A DNA stretch of 64,000 nucleotides from Lasiodiplodia sp. COLG20 (GCA_009801085.1 VNWV01000022.1:124001-188000), one strand, 5' to 3'; positions 35,601-43,027 are shown, counted from the first letter of the stretch. The notes: generated from the sequence alone by a model not told the origin. A program made the numbers and translations.

Positions 35601-35630
35601 GTCGTGTTTCCTTATCTTGGAGAGGCTTAG
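23676..35630 (+). CDS. Hybrid PKS-NRPS 2 (KS-AT-DH-MT-KR-ACP-C-A-T-R*), Dieckmann-release type
   Basis: A single uninterrupted 3984-aa reading frame from the ATG at 23676 (MAPTKEPIAIIGSGC). Domains: KS Cys181 (DTACSSS), HGTGT and VGHLEG; AT Ser641 (GHSSG); DH His969 and Asp1149 (HPAFLD); MT EIGAGTGG near 1422; ER-null region; KR with VGMTGEMG and Tyr2234 (QSNYHAAN); ACP Ser2411 (GTDSL); a Ser/Thr-rich linker; C His2700 (HHIIMDG); A (FTSGTTGTPKG, YGPTEG); T Ser3586 (GGNSL). The terminal R* has a degenerate loop (TGALSFFG) and Leu3824 where the SDR Tyr should be (GLTASK, Lys3828 kept). Tyr loss is known in Dieckmann cyclases such as CpaS and equisetin-type synthases, so release as a tetramic acid is predicted. 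The adjacent Diels-Alderase fits a decalin-tetramic acid route. The 12-kb gene is intronless, unlike PKS-NRPS 1 and the NRPS. Confidence 0.96.
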   Translation: MAPTKEPIAIIGSGCRFPGGSSSPSKLWNLLRNPRDVLREFPEDRLRLPNFYNKNGEHHGSTDVKNKGYLLAEDDAHRVFDAPFFNINPLEAEGMDPAQRILLEVVYEALESAGYTIEEMQGTLTSVYVGLMTADWWDLQMRDTETIATYAATGTARSIISNRISYYFDLKGASMTIDTACSSSLVALHQAVQSLRNGESTTAIVAGANMLLDPAMYIAESNLHMLSPESRSRMWDKSADGYARGEGCAAVFLKPLSKAIADGDHIECVVRETGVNSDGRTKGITMPSATAQAALIKATYRNAGLDPLVDRCQYFECHGTGTAAGDPIEAQAISEAFFPQGQSNDRMYVGSIKTVVGHLEGCAGLAGLLKASLAVQNGTVPPNMLFNELNPAIEPYYKNLKILQSSIPWPEVDGPRRASVNSFGFGGTNAHAIIENYEPERNAETPARDHFRGPLVFSARSESSILSSIREYAQYIKSNPTVDLEDLAWVLQEKRGTFPVKHFFSGSTRDRLLSFMDSFLETADSGSVSSLVTRAQLRYPDEVPGILGVFTGQGAQWATMGTALIQRCKLFRESIERSEAALAALPDPPAWSLKAELLAGKETSRIAEAALSQPLCTALQIAMVDLVTASGVKLDAVVGHSSGEIAAVYAAGIISAADAMAIAYYRGFHAKLAQGRDGKKGGMMAVGLSYEAALAFCAGYDGRISLAASNSPSSVTLSGDLDAIEEAKAYFDEQKTFARQLQVDTAYHSYHMLPCAEPYLKSLKACNIKIHKPRSDRACVWSSSVRADTELLEGDLQALAGQYWVDNMVQPVLFSQALECSLWNGGPFEMVVELGPHPALKGPGTQVLKSVLGSAPPYMGFMRRGDDEVEAFSGGLGFLWSSLGPSFVDFDGYRNAFNDSKPKMLKDLPSYAWDHDKTYWKEGRISRNYRLRKSTPHELLGRRVPDDSDYEMRWRNIVRINEMPWIRGHEFQGQVLFPAAAYVAMAFEASKTLAGDRPVRLFELRDISIRKALVMDEGSSGVETVFTVKLLNTEFGTGAKDVLEAEFSGYTCADEAAGVLEKTACGRILVHLGERDGNELPPVTPARPHLAPVDLERFYSSIAKLGLNYQGLFQGLTHAERTLGYSRAAATWNEHGMGADYIVHPAFLDVVFQAIFVALTSPATTGALWTPYLPIALHRIVVDPSQVHDYSLPEVKAEMDAFITQASSSSVTGDVQLLNPAGTHTSILVEGLFLKSISEPTPATDRLLFSQTVWDADIASGPVDVDEGEEDSEEREMIHAIERLALFHFRNLVDTIPAEEVKTFTWYHQRLFEAIHANLDAIRSGQNAVIEQAWLSDTRETIDGLRAKFPGQIDLELMHAISENLVSVVRGETQILEVMLENDMLNRFYMEGRGFRKLNDYIARVVQQISHKHPRAKILEIGAGTGGTTRNIFDTIGSTYSSYTYTDISSGFFEKAAEKFHDHVNKMTFKVLDIEKDVSEQGYEEGGYDVIIAANVLHATRNLAETMQHTRALLKPGGYFILMEVTGDLLRNPFVMGALPGWWLGAEEGRRLSPGISTVEWDELMQSTSFSGVNAVLHDFPDPTRHSCSVMISQAVDDKFSLLREPLSAVNTFSEEDQNLLIIGGKTLAVSKLVRDTQKLLSPWKKRTTVVSNIDAVNIEKLAPRTSVICLTELDKPLFSETMSQARLTKLQELFISAKSVLWITSGCHKESPISNMAVGIGRALITELPHLTLQFVDAKVSSLTPTLLVESLLRLMMVGSPEFSEHKMLWATEPEVKIDDDTVLIPRIVPDKAINDRFNASRRQVSKQVKKEQARVEVVASGPEEPLTLVETTATADDEKSLVDVKFSTAIGKYCILSLGSVSGSPALALVASDANTSSVSVPEANIIPIPDGPQAAPDMLLDVASHVLAIELLKPITPHSSALVYEPPEKLAAALTYHAKAKDINVVFATTTVAHGKDGWVALHPQATERALRNLIPRNTSCLIHLGSKPITTLASILPRDARSYAFDPVNGTIPLPDKETLSAAFNAAVAASLGNSGASTVSVQDLTGAPPAQKAYPNVVDWTEPELTVTVRPLNPAGLFRSDKTYLMVGMTGEMGRSLCRWMVTHGARYIVLTSRSAHVDAAWLEEMSTLGATVKVYKMDVSDRASVRSVHAAICEDLPPIAGVCNAAMVLIDKLFVDMSAENVNDVLGPKVEGSKILDEVFNENGPDLDFFVLFSSLASIFGNAGQSNYHAANLFMTSLAAQRRSRGLAASVMHIGMVADVGYVARTGRHIEDHLRKLLFHPMSETDVQHLFAEAVRSSRPDADGNWSIVSGIEPFLDTPDAQSKPPFYSNPRFAHCIHEENTAKEQKQSGAAAKDIKQQLETAGSEEDAAAAIQEAFAAKLEMMLQMAPNTVNVNVPLLDLGTDSLLAVEIRTWFLKTIHVDIPVLKVLSGDTVGAICTDAARKYLAARPAKETKSAPPTGEPLANGLEENEITKAAEEQVTNNRSPAISVAESDSSSAKDESLASEAPSSKTSDITRITSPSSGDTLTPAELSSSVSISRVSTPVSDLSDATPLPTRELTFKKKGKLSHAQSRLFFLKTFVEDPTTYNCTALYQVQGDLKIMRLRRALAEVIAQHESLRTAFYADPATGEPTQGVFASQPNCLKVIENADEDTVKHEFDLLRNTAWDLEQGITFGATVVSQSSGVHSIMFGYHHIIMDGVSWFLFLRDLARAYALQPLSPVTKHYVEFAEEQTKSIQEGKLAESISFWKSEFVQLPEPIPLLPISRLKARWGAGSYRSHNISREVDATSNARIKDASRALGVSPFHLHMAIIQALFAKFLGVNDLCIGVTDANRTDDNLSDTVGFFLNLLPVRFSIDHSKPFSELAKRTSKKIFSALAHSSVPFDLILDELNVARSQSYSPLFQIAVNYRMNDLLTLPFGDCELLFKAAEDARNPYDLSFNITQSASGSCLLDVTCRDDLYTAEAGEVLMDTYVHLLKSFPEDTTLTVDSCSLFDKNSVTQGASVGKGPRISPEWPETLTQRFQTIAHKHADAIAINDESGNTTYQQLANKADKIAAHLLEQGIESGSAIAVLCQPSSDLIASMLAIIRIGCVYVPLDLSLPQARHVAMLDSCMPALILSDTHTLERAQSTAGNLGTINVSELPEIDASSIQDLPLPNPSSAAFLLFTSGTTGTPKGIRIPQRGLANYCEVASRAISVTAQDSMMLQASFGFDMSFVEIFVPLGNGGTAVIVPQAARGDPVAIVELIQKANVTLTFATPSEYVMILESGSQSLKACSAWRHAFTGGEAITERVKQAFRAFGHPGLTLSNWYGPTEGSVACTFEHVDLASTTSATVGEYTSIGKPLPNCSVYILDPTGSPLPVGIPGEICIGGAGVVLGYVNLPEQTAAKFCSDPFAGPEDVARGWTTLYKTGDKGRLQKDGSVVFMGRIDGDTQVKLRGLRIELGDVENALLKAAPAHLSSAVVSVRGDPEMLVAHVVFAPGKTLGGSELQQLAANLPVPQYMRPALVIPLERLPVTANAKVDRKAVEALPLPELTAEVAGNASLTLSQSRLARLWKRILPKGAVLEATSDFFIAGGNSLLLVKLQRAIKEEYGLSLRITKLYTSSTLESMTHLVTAQQEEQPRDEQVDWDAETSVPESATLIPNPPCSRRRLRSQDKEVLLTGALSFFGSTLLTSLLAEPRIAKIHLLAIDPDAAQSALPTSPKLVIYPGTLAHPTLGLSPADITTLQSTIDLIIHAGSFGHCMHNYSSVRPHNVGATRFIAEQLALPHLVPIHFLSSNRVPLLASSSTDTTDAGTTAAAAVPAHLHPPADGSEGLTASKWACERVLATLAARTGLPVRVHRACALVGDGAPADDALNALLRYSALLRAVPRFERFGGYFDYRDVGEVAGEFKEVALGGGEGEVLRFYHHSSGRKVPVQELRKHLEEREGVAFEEVEVKEWIERAKGRGIEVLVTNYLEMVLGRGERVVFPYLGEA

Positions 35631-36184
35631 AGTCAAGGATGATTGGGGGACGGGCTAGAGGTTCAGGTTGGTGTTTGAGGCGTGTTACTTTGGATTCAAT
35701 GTTGGCGTTACGGTCTATGTATTTTCTTCTACTGCTTGAGGCGTTTGAGGCGTTTTAAATTTAAAGTACTGATTGGTCTGCCTTTCTGCTAGTACAAGAG
35801 GTGCTGTAATTAAATGTTGATTGTTCCAAGTGCTAAGATGCTGCGTTTCCAATGGCAAAAGATGATAGATGATAATTAATTTCGTGCTAGTTGTAGAGAA
35901 ACTTTTGGTTTAACCGTACAAATAAATTGAATTGAACACTGCTGGCTTTTATGATATAGTAATAAAGCCGCCTTATGAGATATACTAAATGCTCGGAGTG
36001 ATTTTTTAGATATAATTAAGAAGTGACGTTCTGATGCAGAGAGATAAACAAACGATTTGCCTTGCTGTTGAAGAGAAAGCAATAAAGTGCAGCAAATACC
36101 ATTGGAAATACCAATAAAGAAAAATGGTGTCAAACGTATTCTTAACTTCGAATGTTTAAATTCGGCTATCTACATGTCATCACT
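35631..36184. other. AT-rich convergent intergenic region
   Basis: 554 bp between the PKS-NRPS 2 stop and the Diels-Alderase stop. AT-rich from about 35750, with several AATAAA-like signals on both strands (for example near 35920 and 36080) that could serve both 3' ends. No gene is seen. Confidence 0.6.
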
Positions 36185-37336
36185 TCATTTTTTCGGGGGA
36201 GGCATCTGTGGCATTTGCAAATGCCCAACAACGGCCATGCCACTGTACTCCTCTCCTCCCACCTCTCCACCAGTCACCCTGCTAGTGAAGCCATTATTAC
36301 CAAACTTTGCCGGCGGCGGGCCAAGCGGAATACTCCACCAAACCGCATCATGCTGCACATCAAAATGCCAATGCTTCTCCGTCCCCGGCGCCACAAAATC
36401 CAGTACAAACCCCGACGAGCGATCCGAAAACGTGCCCCTCACCTTCCCACCGTACGCCGCACGCAAGCACACGTAATCCTCCGTCAACGACAGCCGCGTT
36501 GTGCTGCCAGAAAACACCACCTCCCCGCCCTTCGTCACCGTCGCCCGGATCACCTCGTTCCGCCGCGCGTCCGACGCCAGCTTGTCGACGCTCCGCAGCA
36601 GCGCGAACGTCCACGGCCCCGCGTGCCCGCGCACATACGTGTTTTCTTCCAGCAGCGCCGGCATGGGCGCCGCCATCACGCAGCGGTCGACGCCGCCGCG
36701 GCCGCTGGTAAACCGCAACTCTCGCCCGTCGGTGAAGGACAGCGCGACGTCGACGGCTGCCGACACAATCGGCTGCGCGTGGCCGATCTTCGCTGTCAGC
36801 GGTGCGAACAGCTCTTCTTTTTTAGCGGTGGCGGCACCACTGCCACTAGCGAGGTTCTTGAAAGTGACTGTGCCGCGCACCTCGGGCAGGTCGAACGTCA
36901 GCGTCGCGGCGCTGAGGTCGGCGCGGACCTCGAAGGAGGAGGAGAAGGTCTTGCTGTCCTCGCTGCGTTGGCTCGTCCACACCGATTTGATCCGGTCGCC
37001 GTGGTCCTCGACGACGGTCTCGGCCGCGTGCTCGTCGAAGTGCACGGCATTCTTTTCATCACCACCGGCCAGCTGCGCGTGGAAGGCGACGCGGAGAGGC
37101 TCGCGGCCGCGGAAGAGACCCGTGGCGTCGCGGAAGAAGGAGATCTCGATGGCTCCGGCGCCGCCGGTTGCAGGGGGGTTCTGGTCCACGGCGTCGAAGA
37201 CCCAGGCCTCCCATGTCGTCGTACTGAGGTCGGTGTACTTGGGGAAGATGGGGTGGGCGTGGTCGGTCGTTGCGGAGGGACCCTGAGAGATGGTGGACGT
37301 CCGGGTGACGGTGGAGGAGGTGATTGGGGCGGCCAT
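36185..37336 (-). CDS. Lipocalin-like Diels-Alderase (Fsa2/CghA/CcsF family)
   Basis: Intronless, 383 aa from the ATG at 37336 (the frame is open upstream only to a GTG). Family landmarks: PKYTDLSTTTWEAWVF near the N-terminus; GGVDRCVMAAPMP aligning with the GGMDRVW...WPQVM region of Fsa2; TYVRGHAGPW; and the C-terminal GFVLDFVAPGTEKHWHF and PPPAKFGNNGFTSRV, corresponding to the GYTVEFVEKG and TGNTGFVEVL regions. Length is normal. Family members (formerly annotated CrtC/hydroxyneurosporene-synthase-like) bind the linear polyene-tetramate or pyrrolinone and steer the [4+2] cyclisation. It is placed tail-to-tail with PKS-NRPS 2, whose product is the likely substrate. A second, truncated copy lies at 1-308. 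The family is clear from sequence; the substrate is inferred. Confidence 0.85.
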   Translation of the reverse strand: MAAPITSSTVTRTSTISQGPSATTDHAHPIFPKYTDLSTTTWEAWVFDAVDQNPPATGGAGAIEISFFRDATGLFRGREPLRVAFHAQLAGGDEKNAVHFDEHAAETVVEDHGDRIKSVWTSQRSEDSKTFSSSFEVRADLSAATLTFDLPEVRGTVTFKNLASGSGAATAKKEELFAPLTAKIGHAQPIVSAAVDVALSFTDGRELRFTSGRGGVDRCVMAAPMPALLEENTYVRGHAGPWTFALLRSVDKLASDARRNEVIRATVTKGGEVVFSGSTTRLSLTEDYVCLRAAYGGKVRGTFSDRSSGFVLDFVAPGTEKHWHFDVQHDAVWWSIPLGPPPAKFGNNGFTSRVTGGEVGGEEYSGMAVVGHLQMPQMPPPKK

Positions 37337-38721
37337 GTTTTTCTTTTGCTTTTCAGTGTGGGTATGCACACTCTCCTTACTCTTTTGATTTTCTCTCTTG
37401 CTAGAGTAATGCTGCGTTGTTCTGATCGAATTTCCAACGATGGTTGCTTAGCGCTAGCCCGTGGACCTGTCCAGCATCACATGATATGTATACTCTAGAC
37501 ATCGGAGGCTGGGCGTGGAAGGTGCACGGTTGTTTGGTGTGGCTTGAGACCGATGATTGGCGATGTCGTGCTGTTTTCGGTCGTTCGGAGAATTTCGGTG
37601 TTGGAGCAACACCACGCTACATCCGTACAACGACGGCTCAATGCAGATCATGACCTATTCTATCGACGATAACTTTTGTTTCCTAAGATTTTTACAGGTT
37701 GAATTAGTCGGGTGGAATAATGGTGAAGCTCCAGTGCCGCACACTGGTTCGGTCTGCGAGAAACCGAAAAACAACGTAGACCAGCAAATTCAAATGCCGG
37801 TGTCTTGTTTAGAAGGATGCTAGAATATTACGAGCATTAGAAATGGACTGGGAACATGCTCTAGTCTGAAAACCATGATCTGAGAAGTCAGTGACTTGAG
37901 ATGGTGAAAGGGTGGTCAGCCCACCAGGGGACCCTAAAAAAAGGCAACGCCAACGGCAAGAAGTTGCTGAAAGTATTCTAATAAATACTGCAAGATCTGG
38001 AAGGGTCTTCGCGTAATTTGAAAGAAGAGCTGGGACCGTTGAGAATGCACAGGGGGTGGGAGAAAAAGTCACTTTCGGCCCGCTCGAAGCTGTGCCGGCC
38101 CTCGAGAATGTCAGCCATGGAAATATACTATTACTTCAATGCTTTACAGTTAATAAAACCGCGGCGGATGGGCTATCTTAGCTGCCCGATCCAAACTTGT
38201 GTCCGATTCGGCCAAACACCTCAGAAGAGGAAGCAAGACTAGAAGCTAAGTGTTAAAGGCTGCGAGACCCTGAATGATCTTAGTCCACTGGTTCGAAGCC
38301 TTATACCTTTATCGAGAGGTTTAAATTCGTGGTTCTAATTGTAGCGTGCAAGGTAATCCAGTTCGGACTTGCACATACAATGGCATTATGGGGGAATAGT
38401 GAAAGCGAATGGGCAATCGGCTTTCGCAGGTAGTATCTAAACACAAGCATACTTTCTCCAATACCCGGGATACCTGAATGCGGGTTGAGAAATCACGCCA
38501 AGTCAGGCTTTCAGACTCTTCGGCGTGGAGCGCTGAGACTCCGAAAATTCGGTCTCACTGACTCGTGGTAGGGGTCTTCAAATGCATGTACCTAGCACGA
38601 CCTACAACATGATAATAAATACTCGAGTATCTATGCAAACTTGCGCCTAAGTAGGGAGCCCTCACACCAGTGGCCTTTCGTGCATCCCGGAATTCTCACA
38701 AACTTCACCCGCTGTGAATCA
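37337..38721. promoter_or_regulatory. Divergent promoter region, Diels-Alderase / free NRPS
   Basis: 1.39 kb with no supportable gene; short frames on both strands lack family features. Several TTCGG/CCGAA motifs occur, including the palindrome at 38541-38552. The length is unusual next to the 320-650 bp promoters elsewhere in the cluster, so a lost gene or PKS remnant upstream of the NRPS was looked for but not found. Confidence 0.55.
38541..38552. promoter_or_regulatory. Palindrome CCGAAAATTCGG
   Basis: CCGAA-N2-TTCGG, a perfect 12-bp palindrome 170 bp before the NRPS ATG. It has the same arms as elements before the ER and PKS-NRPS 2. Confidence 0.45.
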
Positions 38722-41700
38722 ATGGCGCCTCCAACAGAAACGATGCTGCAGGTGCGAACAGAAACGACCGTGCCTACCGGCAGAGCAATAGCGGACCGAA
38801 GCGAGAAAAAGCCGACAACCAGGACGAAGACGGACCAAGCGGCCGAGGAGCGTGTCTCGTTTGGGCAATCGCGATTCTGGTTTCTGGACCAGGCCATCAA
38901 GGACCGCACAACATTCAACATCGCCATCCTCGTTCGGCTGGAGGGCCGATTACGCGTCAAAGATGTGGGTCGTGCGGTTGAGCAGGTGGCCCAGCGGCAC
39001 GAGGCGCTGCGCACGCGCTATTTCGCCCGCGGCCAGTACGGCGAGCAGGCCATGCAGGCCATTGATGCATCGGCGACGGTGCCTTTCTCCTGGAGGCAGA
39101 TTCAAGACGAAGGCGAGGCGCGGCAAGAGCTGGACGAGCTGCGCAATCACGTGTGGGATTTGAGCGCGAGCGAAAGCATGAGGGTGTCGCTGCTGTCGCT
39201 GAAGGGGGACAAGGTACATTTCCTCATTCTCGGCTGCCACCACATCAACATGGACGGCATCAGTTTCCAGATTTTTTACTCCGACCTCGAAAAAGCGTAC
39301 AAAGGCCAGAGGCTATCGACACTTCCGCCCCCGCTACAGTATCGCGGCTTCGCAAAACGGCAGCGTGAGGCGTGGGAGACGGGCAAGATGGATGCGGATC
39401 TGGACTACTTCCGGGGAATCATCCCCAAGGACCCGAAGCCGTTGCCTTTGCTGCCTTTCGCAAAGGTAAACTCGCGTGTGCCGCTTGAGAAATACAGCAC
39501 ACACAGGGTAGATATCCGTATCGACGCCGACCTCACCGCCAAGTGCAAGGCAACCGCACGCCGTCTGAAGTCGACCACCTTTCACTTCTATCTGGCGGTA
39601 TTCCAGATTCTGATCCAGCGCCTCGTCGGAGATGACTGTAAGGAATTCTTCGTTGGCGTGGCCGACGCCAACCGCACCGATGCCAAATTCATGGGCACGC
39701 TGGGCTTCTTTCTCAACCTGCTCCCGCTCCGCTTTGCCAGGGGTGACGCGGCCAACTTCGTCGAGGCGGTGCAACAGGCCCGCGACAAGGTGTACGGCGC
39801 TCTTGCACACTCGCAGCTGCCGTTTGACATCTTATTGGAGAAGCTCGAGATTCCACGGTCTTCTGCCCACACTCCGCTCTTCCAGATCTTCGTCGACTAC
39901 CGTCAAGGAGTGCAGGAGCGCCAAAAGTACATGGGTTTAAAGGCTGTGGGTGAAGATTGGCATTTGGCCAAAACGGGTTACGACGTCTCACTGGACATCA
40001 TCGAGAACGCTGCCGGAGATGCGAGAATAGAGATCAGACTTCAGGAGGCGCTCTATTCCGAGGCCAGTGCACGCCTGCTGCTGCAGGCCTACGTCCACCT
40101 GCTGGCACAGGTAGCAGAGAATCCCGAGGTGGACTGGAACACTCCAGAGATTTGGCCCGCAGAGGTTATCGAGAGGTCCTTGTCCGAGGGAAGAGGTAAG
40201 TCAATTTTCTTAGTAATCACTCTCCGCAACGCTGACAAGAGAAGGCAAACCCATCGACTACACCTGGGCACCGACCGTCGCCCATCGCATCGACGAGTTC
40301 ATCGCCAAGCAGCCTTCAGCCCCGGCTCTGAAAGACGGCACCAGCTCCCTCACCTACGCCCAAATGGACGACCGCATCAACGCCATCTGCGCCGCCTTAG
40401 TCTCAGCCGGCGTGACGCCAGGCGACCGAGTCGGCGTCTTCCAAAAGCCCACCACAGACTGGATCTGCTCCCTCCTCGCCATCTTCCGCGCCGGCGCCGT
40501 CTACATGCCGCTAGACACACGCACCCCAGTCCAGCGCCTCGCAGCCATGGTCTCCGACGCCCGCCCCGCAGCCATCCTCGCCCACGACGACACCTGGCCC
40601 GACGTGCCCGCCGTCGCCCCGCAAGACACACAACACATCAACATCTCCCACATCCCCCCCGCCCCCGCCACCCCCCTCCCCAACCTCGCCACCCCCTCCA
40701 GCCCCGCCGCCCTGCTCTTCACCAGCGGCTCGACCGGCACACCCAAAGGCAGCCTCAACACGCACGCCAACATCATCCAACAGCTCGAAGGCTATTCAAC
40801 TCACAGCACCCTCGCGCCCGACGTCAGCCTCGTCCTGCAGCAGAGCGCGTACTCGTTTGACAAATCCCTCGAGCAGATCTTCGCGGCGCTGGCGCACGGC
40901 GGCGCGCTGTTCGTCGTCCCCGCGCACCAGCGCGGCGACCCGCTGTCCATCACGCGCATCATGGCCGACGAGGGCGTCACGTTTACCGCGACTACGCCGA
41001 GCGAGTACCTGATGTGGCTGCGGTATGCGCGCGAGAACCTGCGGCGGTGTGTGGGGTGGCGGCGCGCGGTGTTGGGCGGGGAGGTGGTTCCCGCGAGCCT
41101 GGTCAAGGGGTTCAGGGAGCTGGGGTTGCCGGTCAGGCTGACGAATAGCTACGGCCCGGCGGAAATCACGATGGCGTGCGCGAAGGGGGACTTGGCGTAC
41201 GAGGAGATTGGGCCGGGGCAGATGCCGGTTATGGCGGGCACGGTGTTGCCGGGGTATGCGGCGTATGTGGTGGATGAGGAGATGAGGCCTGTGCCGGTGG
41301 GGTGCCCGGGGGAGATCGTCGTCAGCGGGGTTGGCGTGTCGATGGGGTACCTGAACAATGAGGAGTTGACGAGCCAGAAGTATCTGCCGTGTCCTTGGGG
41401 GCCGGGGAAGATGTACAGGACGGGCGATAAGGGGAGGTTGGGGGGAGGTGGTGTGTTGTTCTGCGATGGCAGGCTGGAGGGTGACTCGCAGATCAAGCTT
41501 CGCGGCGTGCGGATGGAGCTTGAGGATATCGAGAGCTGCATTGCCCAAACGGCAGCTGGGGCGGTCACCAGTGTGGTTGTTTCGAAGAGGGGTGATGCGG
41601 AGCAAGACTCGGAATTCCTCGCAGCGCACGTGGTTTTGGCCCCTGGTGTCAACGAGAGCATACTGGACCGCCTGCGCACGACGCTGCCCCTGCCGCAGTA

Positions 41701-43027
41701 CATGATCCCGGCTGTCATGGTCCCAGTGAAGGATCTACCCATGACGGCGCATTTCAAGATCAGCCGCAAGGAGGCTATGGCACTGCCTGTGCCTGAGATC
41801 AAGAAGGCTGAGGTCGACACCGGCGCCCTTACCCCAACCGAAGCACAGCTGGCAGGCCTGTGGAGCGAACTGATACCCGGCTTGCGGAGCGTCGACGCCA
41901 GCTCACCCTTCTTTCTTGTCGGCGGTAATTCACTCATGCTGGTCAAGCTTCAGGCCATGATTCGTATGCAACTGCATGCCAATCTCAGGCTCATAGACCT
42001 CATGGAAAACGATACCTTGGGCAAAATGGCGCGGGTGGTAGAGGAAGCCGCAGACGGTGCAGCTGCCATCGATTGGGAGAAAGAGACGGCCTTGCCAGAG
42101 CTACCACCGAGTGTCGGAACCGTACCATCGAAGGACAAGGGCCTCGTTGTCATGCTGACAGGCGTAACCGGCGTCTTGGGACGAAACATGCTGGCGAAGC
42201 TGGCGGCGGACGAGCGCGTCGCGAAGATATATGCCGTCGCCGTGCGCGCGCCGATCGAAGGCCGTGTCACCACCACATCTGACAAAGTCACAATCCTCAC
42301 AGGAGACCTGGCACAGCCGCAGCTGGGCCTTGATGACGCCGAATTCAAGACACTGAGCGAGGTGGACGTCATTTTCCACGCCGGCGCCAACCGCTCTTTC
42401 TGGGACTCTTACTACGAGCTGCGCGCGACAAACGTCTACTCCGTCAAGGAGTTGGTCAGAATAGCCGCACCACGCAAAATCCCGATCCATTTCATGTCCT
42501 CGGGCGAGGTCGTAGCGTACGGTTCTGAGACTCCGCCCGTGGACGGCTCCGACGGCTACGTCAGCTCGAAGTGGGCGGCTGAGAAGGTGCTGCAGAAGGC
42601 GGCGGCCCAAGCAGGTATCGAGGTGGTGGTGCACCGACCAATGAAGTCGGATGAAGCTGGACCGGCGCCGGTTGAGGCTTTGGATGAGCTGATGGCGCTG
42701 GCACGGCAGATGGGAAAGCGGCCAGCCCTCGATGGATTGAGCGGCACGTTGGCTATTGTTCATCTATCCCAGATCGTGGATGCCTTGGCCGAAGGCTTGT
42801 TTGAGAGGAGTTCGGGAGTCAAGCATTTGAATCATGGTAGCAGCTTCAACGTGGATATTGCCGAATTCGCGGCGGCTGTCACAAAAGACGAAGAGATCAT
42901 GAAGTTGGAGGGTATGTCGGCTTTGAAGTGGACAGGCGTGGTAAAGAAGATGGGTTGGAGCATGTTTATGTTGGCACAGGAGATCTTTATGGAAAAGGAA
43001 GGTGGAAGAGTTGTTTCGAAGAGGTAA
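38722..43027 (+). CDS. Free-standing NRPS (C-A-T-R), homologous to the NRPS half of PKS-NRPS 1
   Basis: Two exons (38722-40195, 40245-43027; 49-nt intron) encode 1418 aa. The ATG at 38722 is the first in frame. After about 45 polar residues resembling an ACP-C linker, the C domain starts at [13 protein letters not shown] and contains HHINMDG (His173). The A domain has [17 protein letters not shown] and YRTGDKG; T has GGNSL (Ser1054); R has TGVTGVLG and Tyr1263/Lys1267 (YVSSK), so reductive release is predicted. It matches PKS-NRPS 1 along its whole length, including [26 protein letters not shown] and the C-terminus WSMFM-QEI. The intron lies at the same C/A junction in the same phase (after GRG). 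Its C domain might take a chain from a PKS in trans, or condense a different acyl donor. The A-domain pocket differs from PKS-NRPS 1 at several positions, so the amino acid may differ. Confidence 0.94.

Noticed and set aside
38295..38320. GGTTCGA motif resembling a tRNA T-loop
   Set aside because: No matching stem, anticodon arm or A/B box spacing was found.
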